From assembly GCF_003217515.1 (NCBI RefSeq), contig NZ_QJSX01000008.1, positions 125,929 to 189,928 of the forward strand: DNA of 64,000 bases, written 5' to 3'. Each line of letters begins with the position of its first letter. Position 1 is the stretch's first letter. The stretch comes from Deinococcus yavapaiensis KR-236 (GTDB taxonomy: Bacteria; Deinococcota; Deinococci; Deinococcales; Deinococcaceae). Positions 34,709-43,273 of this stretch are shown here, piece by piece. Position numbers and translations under genes: made by a program. The notes under the pieces are model-generated. The model was not told the origin of the DNA. It ran no database searches and saw only the letters and a program-made list of their open reading frames with translations.

Positions 34709-35821
34709 TCACACGAGCCGCACGGGCCGAGCGTTCACGCGCACCCGAAAGAGGGTGTACGGCTTGTGACGTTGATCCTTGCCTTCGTGGTAACGCGCTT
34801 GGCGATGCAATTGGTTCGCCGTGACGTACAAAAAGCCGTCCTCGGCCAGAGAGAGCGTGTCGGGCCACAACAGGCGCGGATCGCGCACGACCGTTTCCCA
34901 CACGCCGCCAGGCTTGCGCCGGGTGATGCTTCCATGCTCGTAGTTCGTGGCGTACACGAAGCCGTCCGCGTCCGACTCCAGTCCGTCCGCGCCGCCGCCC
35001 TTGTCGCCCTCGTCGGTGACCGTCGCCGCGACAGCGTCGTCGTCCAGCGTTCGGTCGAGGAGGGCCGCCGTGCTGACGCTGTACAGCCGTCGGCTTCCCA
35101 ACGGGCAGTAGTACAACCGCTCGCCGTCGGCGGAGATGGCGATGCCGTCGGCTCCCATGCCCGCTCCCGACTTCGGCGGGGCGTCGGGCGTGACCTCCAG
35201 AAACGGCCGTCCTTCCACGATCGGGACGAAGTCCGTGAGGTCACGCGCCTTGGTGGACGGGTGGTCGTGCCGCCGCCGCCAGCTCTCGCCCGTTTCGAGA
35301 TTCACGACGATGATCCCGTTCGGACCGTCTTGCGCCGAGTCGGTGATAAAAGCGGCGTTTCGGCGCAAGTCGAAACGAATGTCGTTGAGGTACGTGGTGG
35401 GCAACGCCACGTCTGTCGGCAGCAAAATCTTACGAGTGACGCTGTTTGCGGCAAGATCCACGCACACGAGCTTCGGCCCCCCATAAGACGTGCGCTCGAA
35501 CATCGGGCTGCCCGTATCGAGCATCCACAATCGATCGGCAGCGTCAACGACGACGCTCTGAACGCTCACGAGTGCGGCGGCGAGGTCGTCTTCGTTCGTG
35601 TCGTTCGTCGCTTGATCGGGGTACGCCACCGCCTCTCCTTGGCGAAGCTCGGCGACGGTGAACGTCACGTCGTCGCCCCACTTCGGGAAGTTCACGAAGA
35701 TGCGCCCTTCGCGCGACACGGTCACGCCCGTCGGCATGGGCCCGTGAAAGTGCGCGACGATCTCGAGGACGCCCGTGAGGCGTTCCATCGGTAAGTTCGT
35801 GGTCCGTTCGGGGTCGCTCAT
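34709..35821 (-). CDS. Major royal jelly / yellow-type beta-propeller protein
   Basis: A 370-residue protein of the MRJP/yellow superfamily, known in bacteria chiefly from Deinococcus, where a homologue has been linked to stress resistance. Signals: GVTVSREGRIFVNFPKWGDDV, VVVDAADRLWMLDTG, YLNDIRFDLRRNAAFITDSA, GADGIAISADGERLYYCPL and YVTANQLHRQARYH, in family order. No signal peptide is seen. The ATG at 35821 follows AGGAGA; the frame upstream to 36832 is antisense to the dehydrogenase. It is the last gene of an operon with the dehydrogenase (117-base gap). Confidence 0.87.
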   Translation of the reverse strand: MSDPERTTNLPMERLTGVLEIVAHFHGPMPTGVTVSREGRIFVNFPKWGDDVTFTVAELRQGEAVAYPDQATNDTNEDDLAAALVSVQSVVVDAADRLWMLDTGSPMFERTSYGGPKLVCVDLAANSVTRKILLPTDVALPTTYLNDIRFDLRRNAAFITDSAQDGPNGIIVVNLETGESWRRRHDHPSTKARDLTDFVPIVEGRPFLEVTPDAPPKSGAGMGADGIAISADGERLYYCPLGSRRLYSVSTAALLDRTLDDDAVAATVTDEGDKGGGADGLESDADGFVYATNYEHGSITRRKPGGVWETVVRDPRLLWPDTLSLAEDGFLYVTANQLHRQARYHEGKDQRHKPYTLFRVRVNARPVRLV

Positions 35822-35937
35822 TCGGTCTCCTGGGATGACGGCGAGAGGTGAAGCGGGGGTTCTCGCGACGCTCGAAACGAGAGGGTGGCAAATCGAGCTA
35901 AGCGCGACGTGGAACCGAGGTCGGCACGGCGCACCCG

Positions 35938-37140
35938 CTACAACCCGGGAACGACCTCGACTTTGAGCCAGCCGGGACGACGCTCGTCGAACGCTTGGTA
36001 CGCCGCGACGGCATCGCTCATCTCCTCGACGTTCGACAACAAGGCCGTCGGGTCGAGCGTGCCGTTCTGAATGAGGTCCAGCAGCATCGGGATGTACTTG
36101 CGGTGGTGGCAGTTGCCCATGTTGATCGTCAGGTTCTTGTTCATCGCCGCGCCGATCGGGAAGCTCTGCATCGTCTGCGGGTACACGCCGATGATCGACA
36201 GCGTGCCCGCCTTCGCAAGTGCTTGCACGGCCCATTCCAGCGCTTGCGAAGGCGCGTCCCCGTGGTTGCCCGCCAAGCCTTGCGGCGCGACTTGCTGCAG
36301 CTGCTGCTGAAATTGCGCCTCCTCTTGGGCCGCCTGCTCGGCGGCGGGTCCGGCGTGCGCGTGCTTGGCGTCCACGCCGACCGCGTCGATCGCGCGGTCC
36401 ACGCCGACGCCGCCCGTGAGGCGTTGAATGGTCGCCACGGGGTCTTCCTGCTCGAAGTTGATGACCTCCGCGCCTTGATACCGCGCGGTCTCCAAACGCG
36501 ACTCGACCGCGTCGACGGCGAAGACGCGCCCGGCGCCCATGAGTTTGGCGGACGTGATCACGAACTGCCCGACGGGACCGCATCCGAACACCGCGACCGT
36601 GTCCCCTTCCTCGATCTCGGCGAGTTCCGCGCCGAAGTACGCGGTCGGAAAGATGTCGCTGCACAAGATCGCCTGCTGATCGGTCACGGAATCCGGAATT
36701 TTGACGAGATTCGCCGCGGCGTAGGGAATCCGGGCGAGTTCCGCTTGCAAGCCTTGAAAGGGACCGCTCATTTTCGGGCCGCCGAAGAAGGCGGTGCCCG
36801 CCGATGGACCGTTGGGGTTGGCGTTGTCGCACTGCGAGGTGTAACCGGCGCGGCAGTACGAACAGTATCCGCAGGCGATGGTGCTGGGAATGACGACGCG
36901 GTCGCCGGGGCGGAAGTTGCGAACGTCCGAGCCGACCGACTCCACGATGCCGACGCCTTCATGCCCGAGGATGGTGCCGGGCACCATCTCGCCCCCGGTG
37001 CCGTGCACGAAGTGCAAGTCCGTTCCGCAAATGGCAGAGGCCGTGAGGCGAACGATCGCGTCGCCGGGTTGTTCGAGGGTCGGTTCGGGAACATCGTCGA
37101 GACGGATGTCACCCACCCCGTGCCATACCACTGCTTTCAT
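35938..37140 (-). CDS. Zinc-dependent alcohol/formaldehyde-type dehydrogenase
   Basis: A 400-residue NAD(P)-dependent medium-chain dehydrogenase. Catalytic zinc ligands Cys38, His60 and Glu61 (GHEGVG); structural zinc Cys90, Cys93, Cys96, Cys104 (ACGYCSYCRAGYTSQC); Rossmann FGCGPVGQF. The region KHAHAGPAAEQAAQEEAQF...GDAPSQALEWAVQALAKAG is the loop insert common to the glutathione-independent formaldehyde dehydrogenase-like group. The ATG at 37140 follows GAGGAA; it starts 16 bases after the small upstream gene. Confidence 0.92.
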   Translation of the reverse strand: MKAVVWHGVGDIRLDDVPEPTLEQPGDAIVRLTASAICGTDLHFVHGTGGEMVPGTILGHEGVGIVESVGSDVRNFRPGDRVVIPSTIACGYCSYCRAGYTSQCDNANPNGPSAGTAFFGGPKMSGPFQGLQAELARIPYAAANLVKIPDSVTDQQAILCSDIFPTAYFGAELAEIEEGDTVAVFGCGPVGQFVITSAKLMGAGRVFAVDAVESRLETARYQGAEVINFEQEDPVATIQRLTGGVGVDRAIDAVGVDAKHAHAGPAAEQAAQEEAQFQQQLQQVAPQGLAGNHGDAPSQALEWAVQALAKAGTLSIIGVYPQTMQSFPIGAAMNKNLTINMGNCHHRKYIPMLLDLIQNGTLDPTALLSNVEEMSDAVAAYQAFDERRPGWLKVEVVPGL

Positions 37141-37156
37141 ACGTTCCTCATGCCGC

Positions 37157-37348
37157 TCAGCTGTGCCCTGGATCGGAATCGTCGGACGGGCGACCGTGGC
37201 GCCCCTCGCGGTCGCTTTCGCCTTGCTCGTCCGGAGCACCTCGGTTGCCCGGCAGGTTTTGCGATGTTTGTTCCTTCGGCAATTGGGATTGCAGGCCGTC
37301 GCCGTGCTCGTCGGGCTTGCTCTTCGTCTGCTCTTCGTCCTGTGTCAT
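37157..37348 (-). CDS. Small acidic, disordered protein (63 residues)
   Basis: MTQDEEQTKSKPDEHGDGLQSQ... is hydrophilic, rich in Gln, Glu, Asp, Pro and Gly, and has no predicted fold. Such proteins are found near stress enzymes, but no family was recognised. It has a strong ribosome site (GGAGGT) six bases before the ATG at 37348, which favours this start over the frame to 37408. Its position 16 bases before the dehydrogenase makes it the first operon gene. Confidence 0.65.
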   Translation of the reverse strand: MTQDEEQTKSKPDEHGDGLQSQLPKEQTSQNLPGNRGAPDEQGESDREGRHGRPSDDSDPGHS

Positions 37349-37397
37349 GTCGACCTCCTGCTCCACCTCACACGACGCGCATGAGGCGAACTGCTCA

Positions 37398-37427
37398 CCG
37401 CCCTTCATGCCTTGTCATGAAGGGCGG
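37398..37427 (-). promoter_or_regulatory. 12-bp inverted repeat in the leader of the small-protein operon
   Basis: CCGCCCTTCATG, 6 bases, CATGAAGGGCGG is a perfect inverted repeat 50 bases upstream of the small acidic gene. It could be an operator or form a leader hairpin. No known regulator motif was matched. Confidence 0.4.
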
Positions 37428-37756
37428 CGCGCGCACACTTCAGCTGACGCGTTGTTTTCCGGCCTCCTCGCTCGTCGGCACGGTCACGAGAGGGCGGCGT
37501 GTTCGACGTCTACGCGGCGCACTTGTTCTCGGTGGCTGGGCCGCTCATGGGCTGCTGCGTCCGGGATGGAGGCCGCGTACAAGCTTGGTGTGAAGGTCAG
37601 GACGCCTTTTGATTTCTTGATTTCGAGAGACACGTCCGTTGGCGCACACGTCGTTGCCATGACATGCGCCTTCCGACCGTCTTTCCATCCAAGGCGGAAG
37701 GTGGGACAACGACAGCCCGCTCACGCGGCGTCAGACGGGATCGAGGAAGCTGAAGA
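37428..37756. other. Divergent intergenic region, about 330 bases
   Basis: Separates the divergent small-protein operon and the WD40-like gene. No tRNA, terminator or convincing frame was found; it should carry both promoters. Confidence 0.45.
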
Positions 37757-38749
37757 ATGCCTACGCTGCTTCTCGGCGCTTTGCTCGCCGCCAGCGCCGC
37801 TTGGACGGTCCCGAACGTCTTCTCGCTCGGCTTCGCGCCGAACGGCGATGTGCTGGTGACTTCGCGCGCACGCGGCTCGGGCGCCGCTCCGCTCGATGTG
37901 AACGTTCGCAGCCTCGTCACGGGCAAGGTCGTCTCGAGCGTCTCGATTCCCGAGGTTGGCGACGACGTCAGCCTCGTCTCCGTGTCCTCCGACCTGCGCC
38001 TTGCCGCTTGGCTCGACAAGGCGCAGGACGTCCTCACTGTTCGCACGCCCACGACCCGCTGGTCATCCAAGCTTCAAGGGGTGCGGGGCACCACGGCCCT
38101 GACGTTCAGTCCCGACGGGCGCACCCTCGCTGCCGCGAACAGCAACGGGTACGTTCAACTGTGGGACGTCGAGCGCGGGGAGCGTCGCGCGACGATTTTG
38201 CTGAAATCCCGCCCTGACAGGCTCGCCTTTCGGCCCGACTCACGGGTGCTCGCCGTGAACATTCGATCGTACGAAGCTCCGAACGACGCGACGACGCTAT
38301 GGAACGTCGCGGACGGCATGAAGCTCGGGAGCGTGCAGAGCCTTCCCGGCTTTTCGCCCGCGACGTTCGTCTTCGAGCCTGGTACGAGCATGTTGATCGC
38401 GGAGGCACCGAGGTACACCATCGGCTGGTTCGATTCCGAAAGCGGGAGCGTCTCGAAGACTTTGCCGATGTACGTCACGCCCTGCGAACAGCCCGCATCC
38501 TTCGTGAACTGCGCGCACGGTCCATTGAACGCCTCGCTGAGCCGTGACGGATCGAGAATCACGGTGACCGTCGATCCGCGAGACGGCCGACTGCTGGCGC
38601 TCGTGTACGACACCCGCACCCTGAAGCGGCTGTACCAAGTGCGAGTCGAAGGGTTCGCGGTCCTCACGCCGGACGGAAATTCGCTCTTGGTGTCGACGAG
38701 CTACCCCGACTCGCTCTCGAAAGTCGTTCTCGAAGGCGAAGTTCCCTGA
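37757..38749 (+). CDS. Exported WD40-like beta-propeller protein
   Basis: A 330-residue protein with an N-terminal hydrophobic segment (LLLGALLAASAAW) fitting a signal peptide. Propeller repeats are seen (ALTFSPDGRTLAAANSNGYVQLWDVERGERRATI; RLAFRPDSRVLAVN...TTLWNVADG). Such propellers act as binding platforms; no partner is indicated. GAGGAAGCTGAAG precedes the ATG. Two Cys (CEQ...NCA) may form a disulfide, consistent with export. Confidence 0.78.
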   Translation: MPTLLLGALLAASAAWTVPNVFSLGFAPNGDVLVTSRARGSGAAPLDVNVRSLVTGKVVSSVSIPEVGDDVSLVSVSSDLRLAAWLDKAQDVLTVRTPTTRWSSKLQGVRGTTALTFSPDGRTLAAANSNGYVQLWDVERGERRATILLKSRPDRLAFRPDSRVLAVNIRSYEAPNDATTLWNVADGMKLGSVQSLPGFSPATFVFEPGTSMLIAEAPRYTIGWFDSESGSVSKTLPMYVTPCEQPASFVNCAHGPLNASLSRDGSRITVTVDPRDGRLLALVYDTRTLKRLYQVRVEGFAVLTPDGNSLLVSTSYPDSLSKVVLEGEVP

Positions 38750-38768
38750 CTCGGACCCGTCACTCGCA

Positions 38769-38786
38769 CGGCTCGGCGAAGAGCCG
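38769..38786 (+). terminator. Weak hairpin after the WD40-like gene
   Basis: CGGCTC / GAGCCG with a 6-base loop, 20 bases after the stop. Short and with no T-run. Confidence 0.3.
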
Positions 38787-38977
38787 ACGTGTCCTCCCCA
38801 ACTCGCTTCGTGGGTCGCGCGAGCACGAAGCGCTTGCTCGTCACGCTCTCGCAGGACTCGTTCAAAACGTCGAGCATGTAGGTGCGTTTGCAAGAACGTC
38901 GGCTCGTTCACGGCGCCGTCGAGCGTAAGACGCGCTCGCCTCCGAAACCCGTGATGTCGCGGGCACTTTTCGGTAGA

Positions 38978-39421
38978 TCAAGCCAGGGCGCGCAGGAGAA
39001 TCGTCAGGATCAAGACACCTCGGGCCGTCCATGCGACCGTGCGAATCCAGTTCGTGCCGACCAAGGTCGAGACGAGCCCCGAGTCGAAGCCTGAGCCGAG
39101 CCGAGCATGAATCGGCACGGACACGAAGGCCGTCGACGCCCAGATCACGAGGACCAGTGCGAAGCCGATCCAACACGGCGTGGCTGACACGCTCGGCGGT
39201 GGGTGCAGGACCAGCCAACCCGCCGTGACGAGTTCGAGCAGCATGAGCGGACCGACGAGGAACGAGATGACGCTCGAGTGCCGCGTGTGGTACGCGGTGA
39301 AGCCCGCTTCTCCGACAAAATCGAACAGCGGGTAGTGCACGAGCTGAATCGTCCAGATAAGCCCCACGAGACACCACGTCACGGCCGCGTGAACGATCAG
39401 GAGGGTCACGTTCGGCAGCAT
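38978..39421 (-). CDS. Four-helix membrane protein, uncharacterised
   Basis: A 147-residue integral membrane protein with four hydrophobic helices (about residues 5-27, 45-70, 80-105, 125-146). The loop sequence IWTIQLVHYPLFDFVG and YHTRHSSVISFLVGP carry several conserved-looking polar residues, including His in each of two loops, that could hold a cofactor. It resembles DUF1772-like small membrane proteins, but this is uncertain. It converges with the WD40-like gene. Confidence 0.72.
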   Translation of the reverse strand: MLPNVTLLIVHAAVTWCLVGLIWTIQLVHYPLFDFVGEAGFTAYHTRHSSVISFLVGPLMLLELVTAGWLVLHPPPSVSATPCWIGFALVLVIWASTAFVSVPIHARLGSGFDSGLVSTLVGTNWIRTVAWTARGVLILTILLRALA

Positions 39422-39618
39422 AGGCCGCGCTTTCCAGGCGAGCCGTCACGGAAGCTACACGGCCTCCGTGCTGATAAAAAGCACTTCGGTCGAGGCGGGA
39501 CGTGCCACGAGGCTCGGGGCTCGGCGGCTCCTGCGAACCGTCGTCATGGCTCGACGCGACCATCTTTCCAGGAGCCACGCAACGCCAACCTCACGCGTCT
39601 CGTAGGACAATACGAGGC

Positions 39619-40800
39619 ATGCGCGAGATCAAGATCCTCTCCGAAAATCCCATCGAGCAGATTTGGCTGCACTTGTCGAAATGGGAAAGCAAGACGCTCG
39701 CGCTGCGCCTGATTCGCGAGCGAGCGAACGAGAGCGGCGAGGCGCTCGACGAGGAGCGGGCTGACGCCAAGGCGCAAGGGCTGGCGTACTGCTTGCGGAA
39801 CGCCCGCGAGTACCTGCGCGACCCGGCGGCGAGTTGGAACAAGCGCCTCCTCAACGGCTACTACGGCTTGATGTCCCTCGTCGGGGCGATCATGATCGCC
39901 GATCCGCGCAACGACTACGACCTCGCGAAGTTCGAGCTCGCCGCGAAGATGGGTCACGGCCTGAACAACGTCGATGATCCGCACACGCCCTTTCCGGACG
40001 CCCAGAAGGTGTACGTGACGGAGGACGGCCTGCTCGTGCGTTATCTCGCGAGCCTCGGGGTGAGCAACCGCGACCTCAAGCTCGGCCGCAAGGACGCCGA
40101 GCGCGTGCTCGGCACGCCCGATCCGCGCCTGATGTCCCTCGATACGCTGCTGGCGAGCATTCCGGAGTTGCACGACCTCTACTTCGACGTGACGGGCCGC
40201 CAACCGCTCAGCGTCGGGGTGTTCTTCCACTCCGACTTGAACTGGAATAGCGCGCGTGGCGACGAGGGAGGCGACCTCGTGGGAGAATTCCTGCGCGCGA
40301 TCCGCTTGTTCGACGCGTCCGTCGAGGAACCCGACCGCGGAGTGTGGCTCGGTCTGCGCTCGAACGCCGCCTTCGACGAGCACGCGGCGCGCTCGCAGTT
40401 CCGCTTGCCTTTCGAGAAGTACCAGACCTACCGCGACGACCACGACGGTCGCGAGTACCTCGCGGGGTTCCTACCGACGTCGAGTTCGGCGAATTGGAAG
40501 TCCAGCACGGGAGCGTACGGTTCGGCGATGGCGGACACGGTGTACGCCGCGCCGCTCGTCGGACGAATCACGGACACGATCGCCGTGCACTACTGCCTGA
40601 TGTACGCGCTGAGCATCATCGTGCGCTACCGACCCAGCCTTTGGCGTGAAATCAGCGAGGGGCGGCACGACGACTACTTCGCCCTCATCAAGTACTACTT
40701 CGAGGCGTTCGTGCGCGTCGTTCCCGAATTGGCCCTCGCACGAATCGCGGCGGCGTCCGTGCACGCCTTTCAGCCGGGCTCGCTTCACGCTCCGAGCTGA
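39619..40800 (+). CDS. YaaC-like protein (tentative)
   Basis: A soluble 393-residue protein. The segment LLNGYYGLMSLVGAIMIADP...KMGHGLNNVDDPH resembles the YaaC family of Firmicutes (unknown function) with a conserved HG and a Tyr-Tyr pair near a long helix. The rest is helical and shows no catalytic motif. The ATG at 39619 follows GACAAT by seven bases; the extension to 39502 lacks similarity. It ends three bases before the stop of the converging K+ channel gene. Confidence 0.6.
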   Translation: MREIKILSENPIEQIWLHLSKWESKTLALRLIRERANESGEALDEERADAKAQGLAYCLRNAREYLRDPAASWNKRLLNGYYGLMSLVGAIMIADPRNDYDLAKFELAAKMGHGLNNVDDPHTPFPDAQKVYVTEDGLLVRYLASLGVSNRDLKLGRKDAERVLGTPDPRLMSLDTLLASIPELHDLYFDVTGRQPLSVGVFFHSDLNWNSARGDEGGDLVGEFLRAIRLFDASVEEPDRGVWLGLRSNAAFDEHAARSQFRLPFEKYQTYRDDHDGREYLAGFLPTSSSANWKSSTGAYGSAMADTVYAAPLVGRITDTIAVHYCLMYALSIIVRYRPSLWREISEGRHDDYFALIKYYFEAFVRVVPELALARIAAASVHAFQPGSLHAPS

Positions 40801-40803
40801 CCG

Positions 40804-41688
40804 TCACGGCGCCGAGGGCGGCGCGGGCAACTTCTCGCCACAATGAGGACAGTACGACCACGTGGCCGTCGCCGCCTTCTCCTGAGCGAGCAAGCCGAGC
40901 TCCTCGCTTTCTCGCTCTTCGCGCATCCTGCCCATTTCCTCGGCGAAGCCCGACGCGAGCAAGCCCGCCGGCAACGCGACGAGACCCACGCCGAACAGCG
41001 CGATCGTACCGCCGAGAATCTTGCCCAGAATCGTCTGCGGAAACATGTCGCCGTACCCCACGGTTGTGAGGGTCACGATGGCCCACCACATCGTCTGTGG
41101 AATGCTCGCGTACACTTGCGGTTGCGCCTCACGCTCGGCGAGGTACATCAACGTGGCGGCGCTCAGCATCAGCACGAGCACGAGCGTCACGGTCACGAAC
41201 AACTCCTCGGCCCTGCCTCTCAGAACGCGGCCGAACAACTGCAACGTCTTCGAGTACCGCCCGAGGCGCAGCAAACTCAGGATGCGCAGCAGGCGCAGGG
41301 CGCGAAGCGCGACGAGATCCCCGGCGCTCAGCAGGCCGAACAAAAGGGGCAAAAGCGCCACGAGGTCGATCAAGGCGAGGGGCGACACGACGTACCGCAG
41401 GCGGGCCGCCCAGGGCTGCAAGTGCCCTCGGTGGACGTCGGCCGTCCAGACGCGCGCGGCGTACTCCACGGCGAAGACCATCAGGGACACGCGCTCGAAC
41501 ACCCCGAAGGTTCCCACGTACCGCGCCTGCACCGACTCTACCGTCGACATCACCGCCGCCGCGACGTTCGCCACGATCAGCGTGGCGAGGAAGCTGTTGA
41601 GCAGCTTCGCCGCCGTGTCGTCGTCGTCCGGGTGGAGCAGCCCGAAGACGCGGTCCTTCCAGGAAGGCCAACCCGCTCGGAGTTCCAT
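40804..41688 (-). CDS. Voltage-gated-type potassium channel with C-terminal zinc ribbon
   Basis: A 294-residue inner-membrane channel with six helices. The selectivity filter is TLTTVGYGD (209-214 TVGYGD), and the S4-like helix is RALRLLRILSLLRLGRYSK, rich in spaced Arg. After S6 a coiled segment (EEMGRMREERESEELG) leads to CPHCGEKLP at 280-288, a half zinc ribbon that could pair in the tetramer. TAAGAT lies five bases before the ATG. Filter and sensor are intact. Confidence 0.92.
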   Translation of the reverse strand: MELRAGWPSWKDRVFGLLHPDDDDTAAKLLNSFLATLIVANVAAAVMSTVESVQARYVGTFGVFERVSLMVFAVEYAARVWTADVHRGHLQPWAARLRYVVSPLALIDLVALLPLLFGLLSAGDLVALRALRLLRILSLLRLGRYSKTLQLFGRVLRGRAEELFVTVTLVLVLMLSAATLMYLAEREAQPQVYASIPQTMWWAIVTLTTVGYGDMFPQTILGKILGGTIALFGVGLVALPAGLLASGFAEEMGRMREERESEELGLLAQEKAATATWSYCPHCGEKLPAPPSAP

Positions 41689-41882
41689 ACCGCATCTTAA
41701 GAAATTCTTCGCGTCTCATGGCCGTGCGCGTCATCGTGCCACGGCTCGCTCCTCTCGACCGTCGGCCTTCGAGAGCTTCAAGTCGTGCATGACGGTCGGA
41801 ATGACGAGCCTGACGATGACGCCGCGCTGAGAAAAGCGAGGTCGGGCAGCGACAGCCGTACAAGTCGCCGCCCGACCTCGGC

Positions 41883-43001
41883 TCACCAGGTCGTGCCGAC
41901 CGCCGTGGGGTCCGAGAGAACGGTGCCGTTCGGGACGATCTCCCACTTCGGCTCTTTGGCGAGCACGTCGTTGTCGTCACGCCACGCGTGCAGCACCTGC
42001 CCGTCGGCGCCGCGCGCGAAGACGTCCACACGGCCCGGTCCCCAAGACGTCGCGTCGGGACTGCCCGCCAAGACGGGGCCGCCCCACGGAAACCAAGCGG
42101 TCCACTGCTGCCCGCCTCGGAATTCGCGCACCCACAGCTTGTTGTCCATGCCGCGCGCGAACAGCAACAAGCCGCCGTTACGCCACGGCACCACCGTGGG
42201 ATCGGACGTCATCTTGAGGCCGCCGAGCGACTCGAAGTTCAGCCACTTCGAATTGCCGTCGTCGGTGACGCGCCACCAGATGAAGTCGTCGAGGCCGCGC
42301 ACGAACACGGCTTGCCGCTGCTTCGCGGGCGTTCCGAAGATCACGCCTTCGGGGCCGCCCTTGATTTGCCCGCCGAGTCCCCAGGCGCCGAGAACGTAGG
42401 GAACCGTGACGTAGAAAGGCTCGCCGCCCACCCAGTCCTTGTACTTTTGCCACAAGCTCTTCTTGACGGGCTGCGCCGCGCGTTTCTGCACGTCCTCGAT
42501 CGCGAGGCCCACGGGCACCTTGTCCTCCGTGTACAGCGAGGACCAAGCGCCGTTCTCGGCTCCCGTCGCGTACAGTTCGGCGTTGTTGTGACCGCGCACG
42601 AACAAGCTCACCTTGTCGCCGGGCGCGCAGGCGAGGCCGGGATCGGAGCCGATCTTGCTGCCGTACCCCGACCACGTCGCACTCTTGCCCACGAAGTCGA
42701 AGGTGACGCCGTCGATGGTGTCGTCGTTCGCGCGCAACATCACGAGGATCTTGCCAGGATTCGGCGAGCAGGCGTCGGGACTTCCGTTGATCTTGCCGCC
42801 GAGGCGCTGCCAGCCTCCCCACGCGCCGTAACTCTTCTTGGTGAACCACAACGCGCGGTCCATTCCGACGGCGTACACGTACAAGTTGCCGCCTTCCAGA
42901 TTCTGCGGCACGACGGGCTGGGCGATCGTGCGGGACGCGAACGGAAGCGCGGCGAGGCAAAGCGTGACCGACAGAATCGCGAGGCGGCGTTGCTTGTTCA
43001 T
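41883..43001 (-). CDS. Secreted PLL-like beta-propeller (lectin-type) protein
   Basis: A 372-residue exported protein (signal MNKQRRLAILSVTLCLAALPFASRTIA). It contains repeats of about 48 residues with W-x-x-LGG and DVFARGADG / LFARGMDNKLW, the pattern of the seven-bladed propellers of Photorhabdus PLL and bacterial fucose-binding lectins. Carbohydrate binding is inferred from the fold only. TACACT lies seven bases before the ATG. It contains few Cys (two in the first blades). Confidence 0.75.
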   Translation of the reverse strand: MNKQRRLAILSVTLCLAALPFASRTIAQPVVPQNLEGGNLYVYAVGMDRALWFTKKSYGAWGGWQRLGGKINGSPDACSPNPGKILVMLRANDDTIDGVTFDFVGKSATWSGYGSKIGSDPGLACAPGDKVSLFVRGHNNAELYATGAENGAWSSLYTEDKVPVGLAIEDVQKRAAQPVKKSLWQKYKDWVGGEPFYVTVPYVLGAWGLGGQIKGGPEGVIFGTPAKQRQAVFVRGLDDFIWWRVTDDGNSKWLNFESLGGLKMTSDPTVVPWRNGGLLLFARGMDNKLWVREFRGGQQWTAWFPWGGPVLAGSPDATSWGPGRVDVFARGADGQVLHAWRDDNDVLAKEPKWEIVPNGTVLSDPTAVGTTW

Positions 43002-43057
43002 GAAGCGCAGTGTAGGAACGAGACCGTCACATGAGCGTCACATGACGCGCCGAGGCG

Positions 43058-43273
43058 TCACCCGCTCGGCGCGGGCTCGTCGTGCACGGTCTTGACGCGT
43101 CCGACCACGCCGCTCGTGAGCCTGACCTTGATGCCGTGCGGATGCGTCGGTGAATTTGTCAAAAGCTGCGCCACGACGCCCTTCGTGAGGCGGCCCGTCG
43201 CCTGATCGGCTTTCTGGACGACACTGACGGTCGCGCCGGGCCGGACGTTCGCTCGAACACGTCCGTCGCTCAT
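43058..43273 (-). CDS. ywbE: YwbE family protein
   Basis: A 71-residue protein of the conserved YwbE (DUF2196) family, whose function is unknown. The signature RANVRPGATVSVVQKADQATGRLTKGVV...LTNSPTHPHGIKVRL is clear. Its ATG overlaps the stop of the dioxygenase gene by four bases, so both are one transcript. The fold is a small beta barrel likely to bind nucleic acid, an inference. Confidence 0.88.
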   Translation of the reverse strand: MSDGRVRANVRPGATVSVVQKADQATGRLTKGVVAQLLTNSPTHPHGIKVRLTSGVVGRVKTVHDEPAPSG

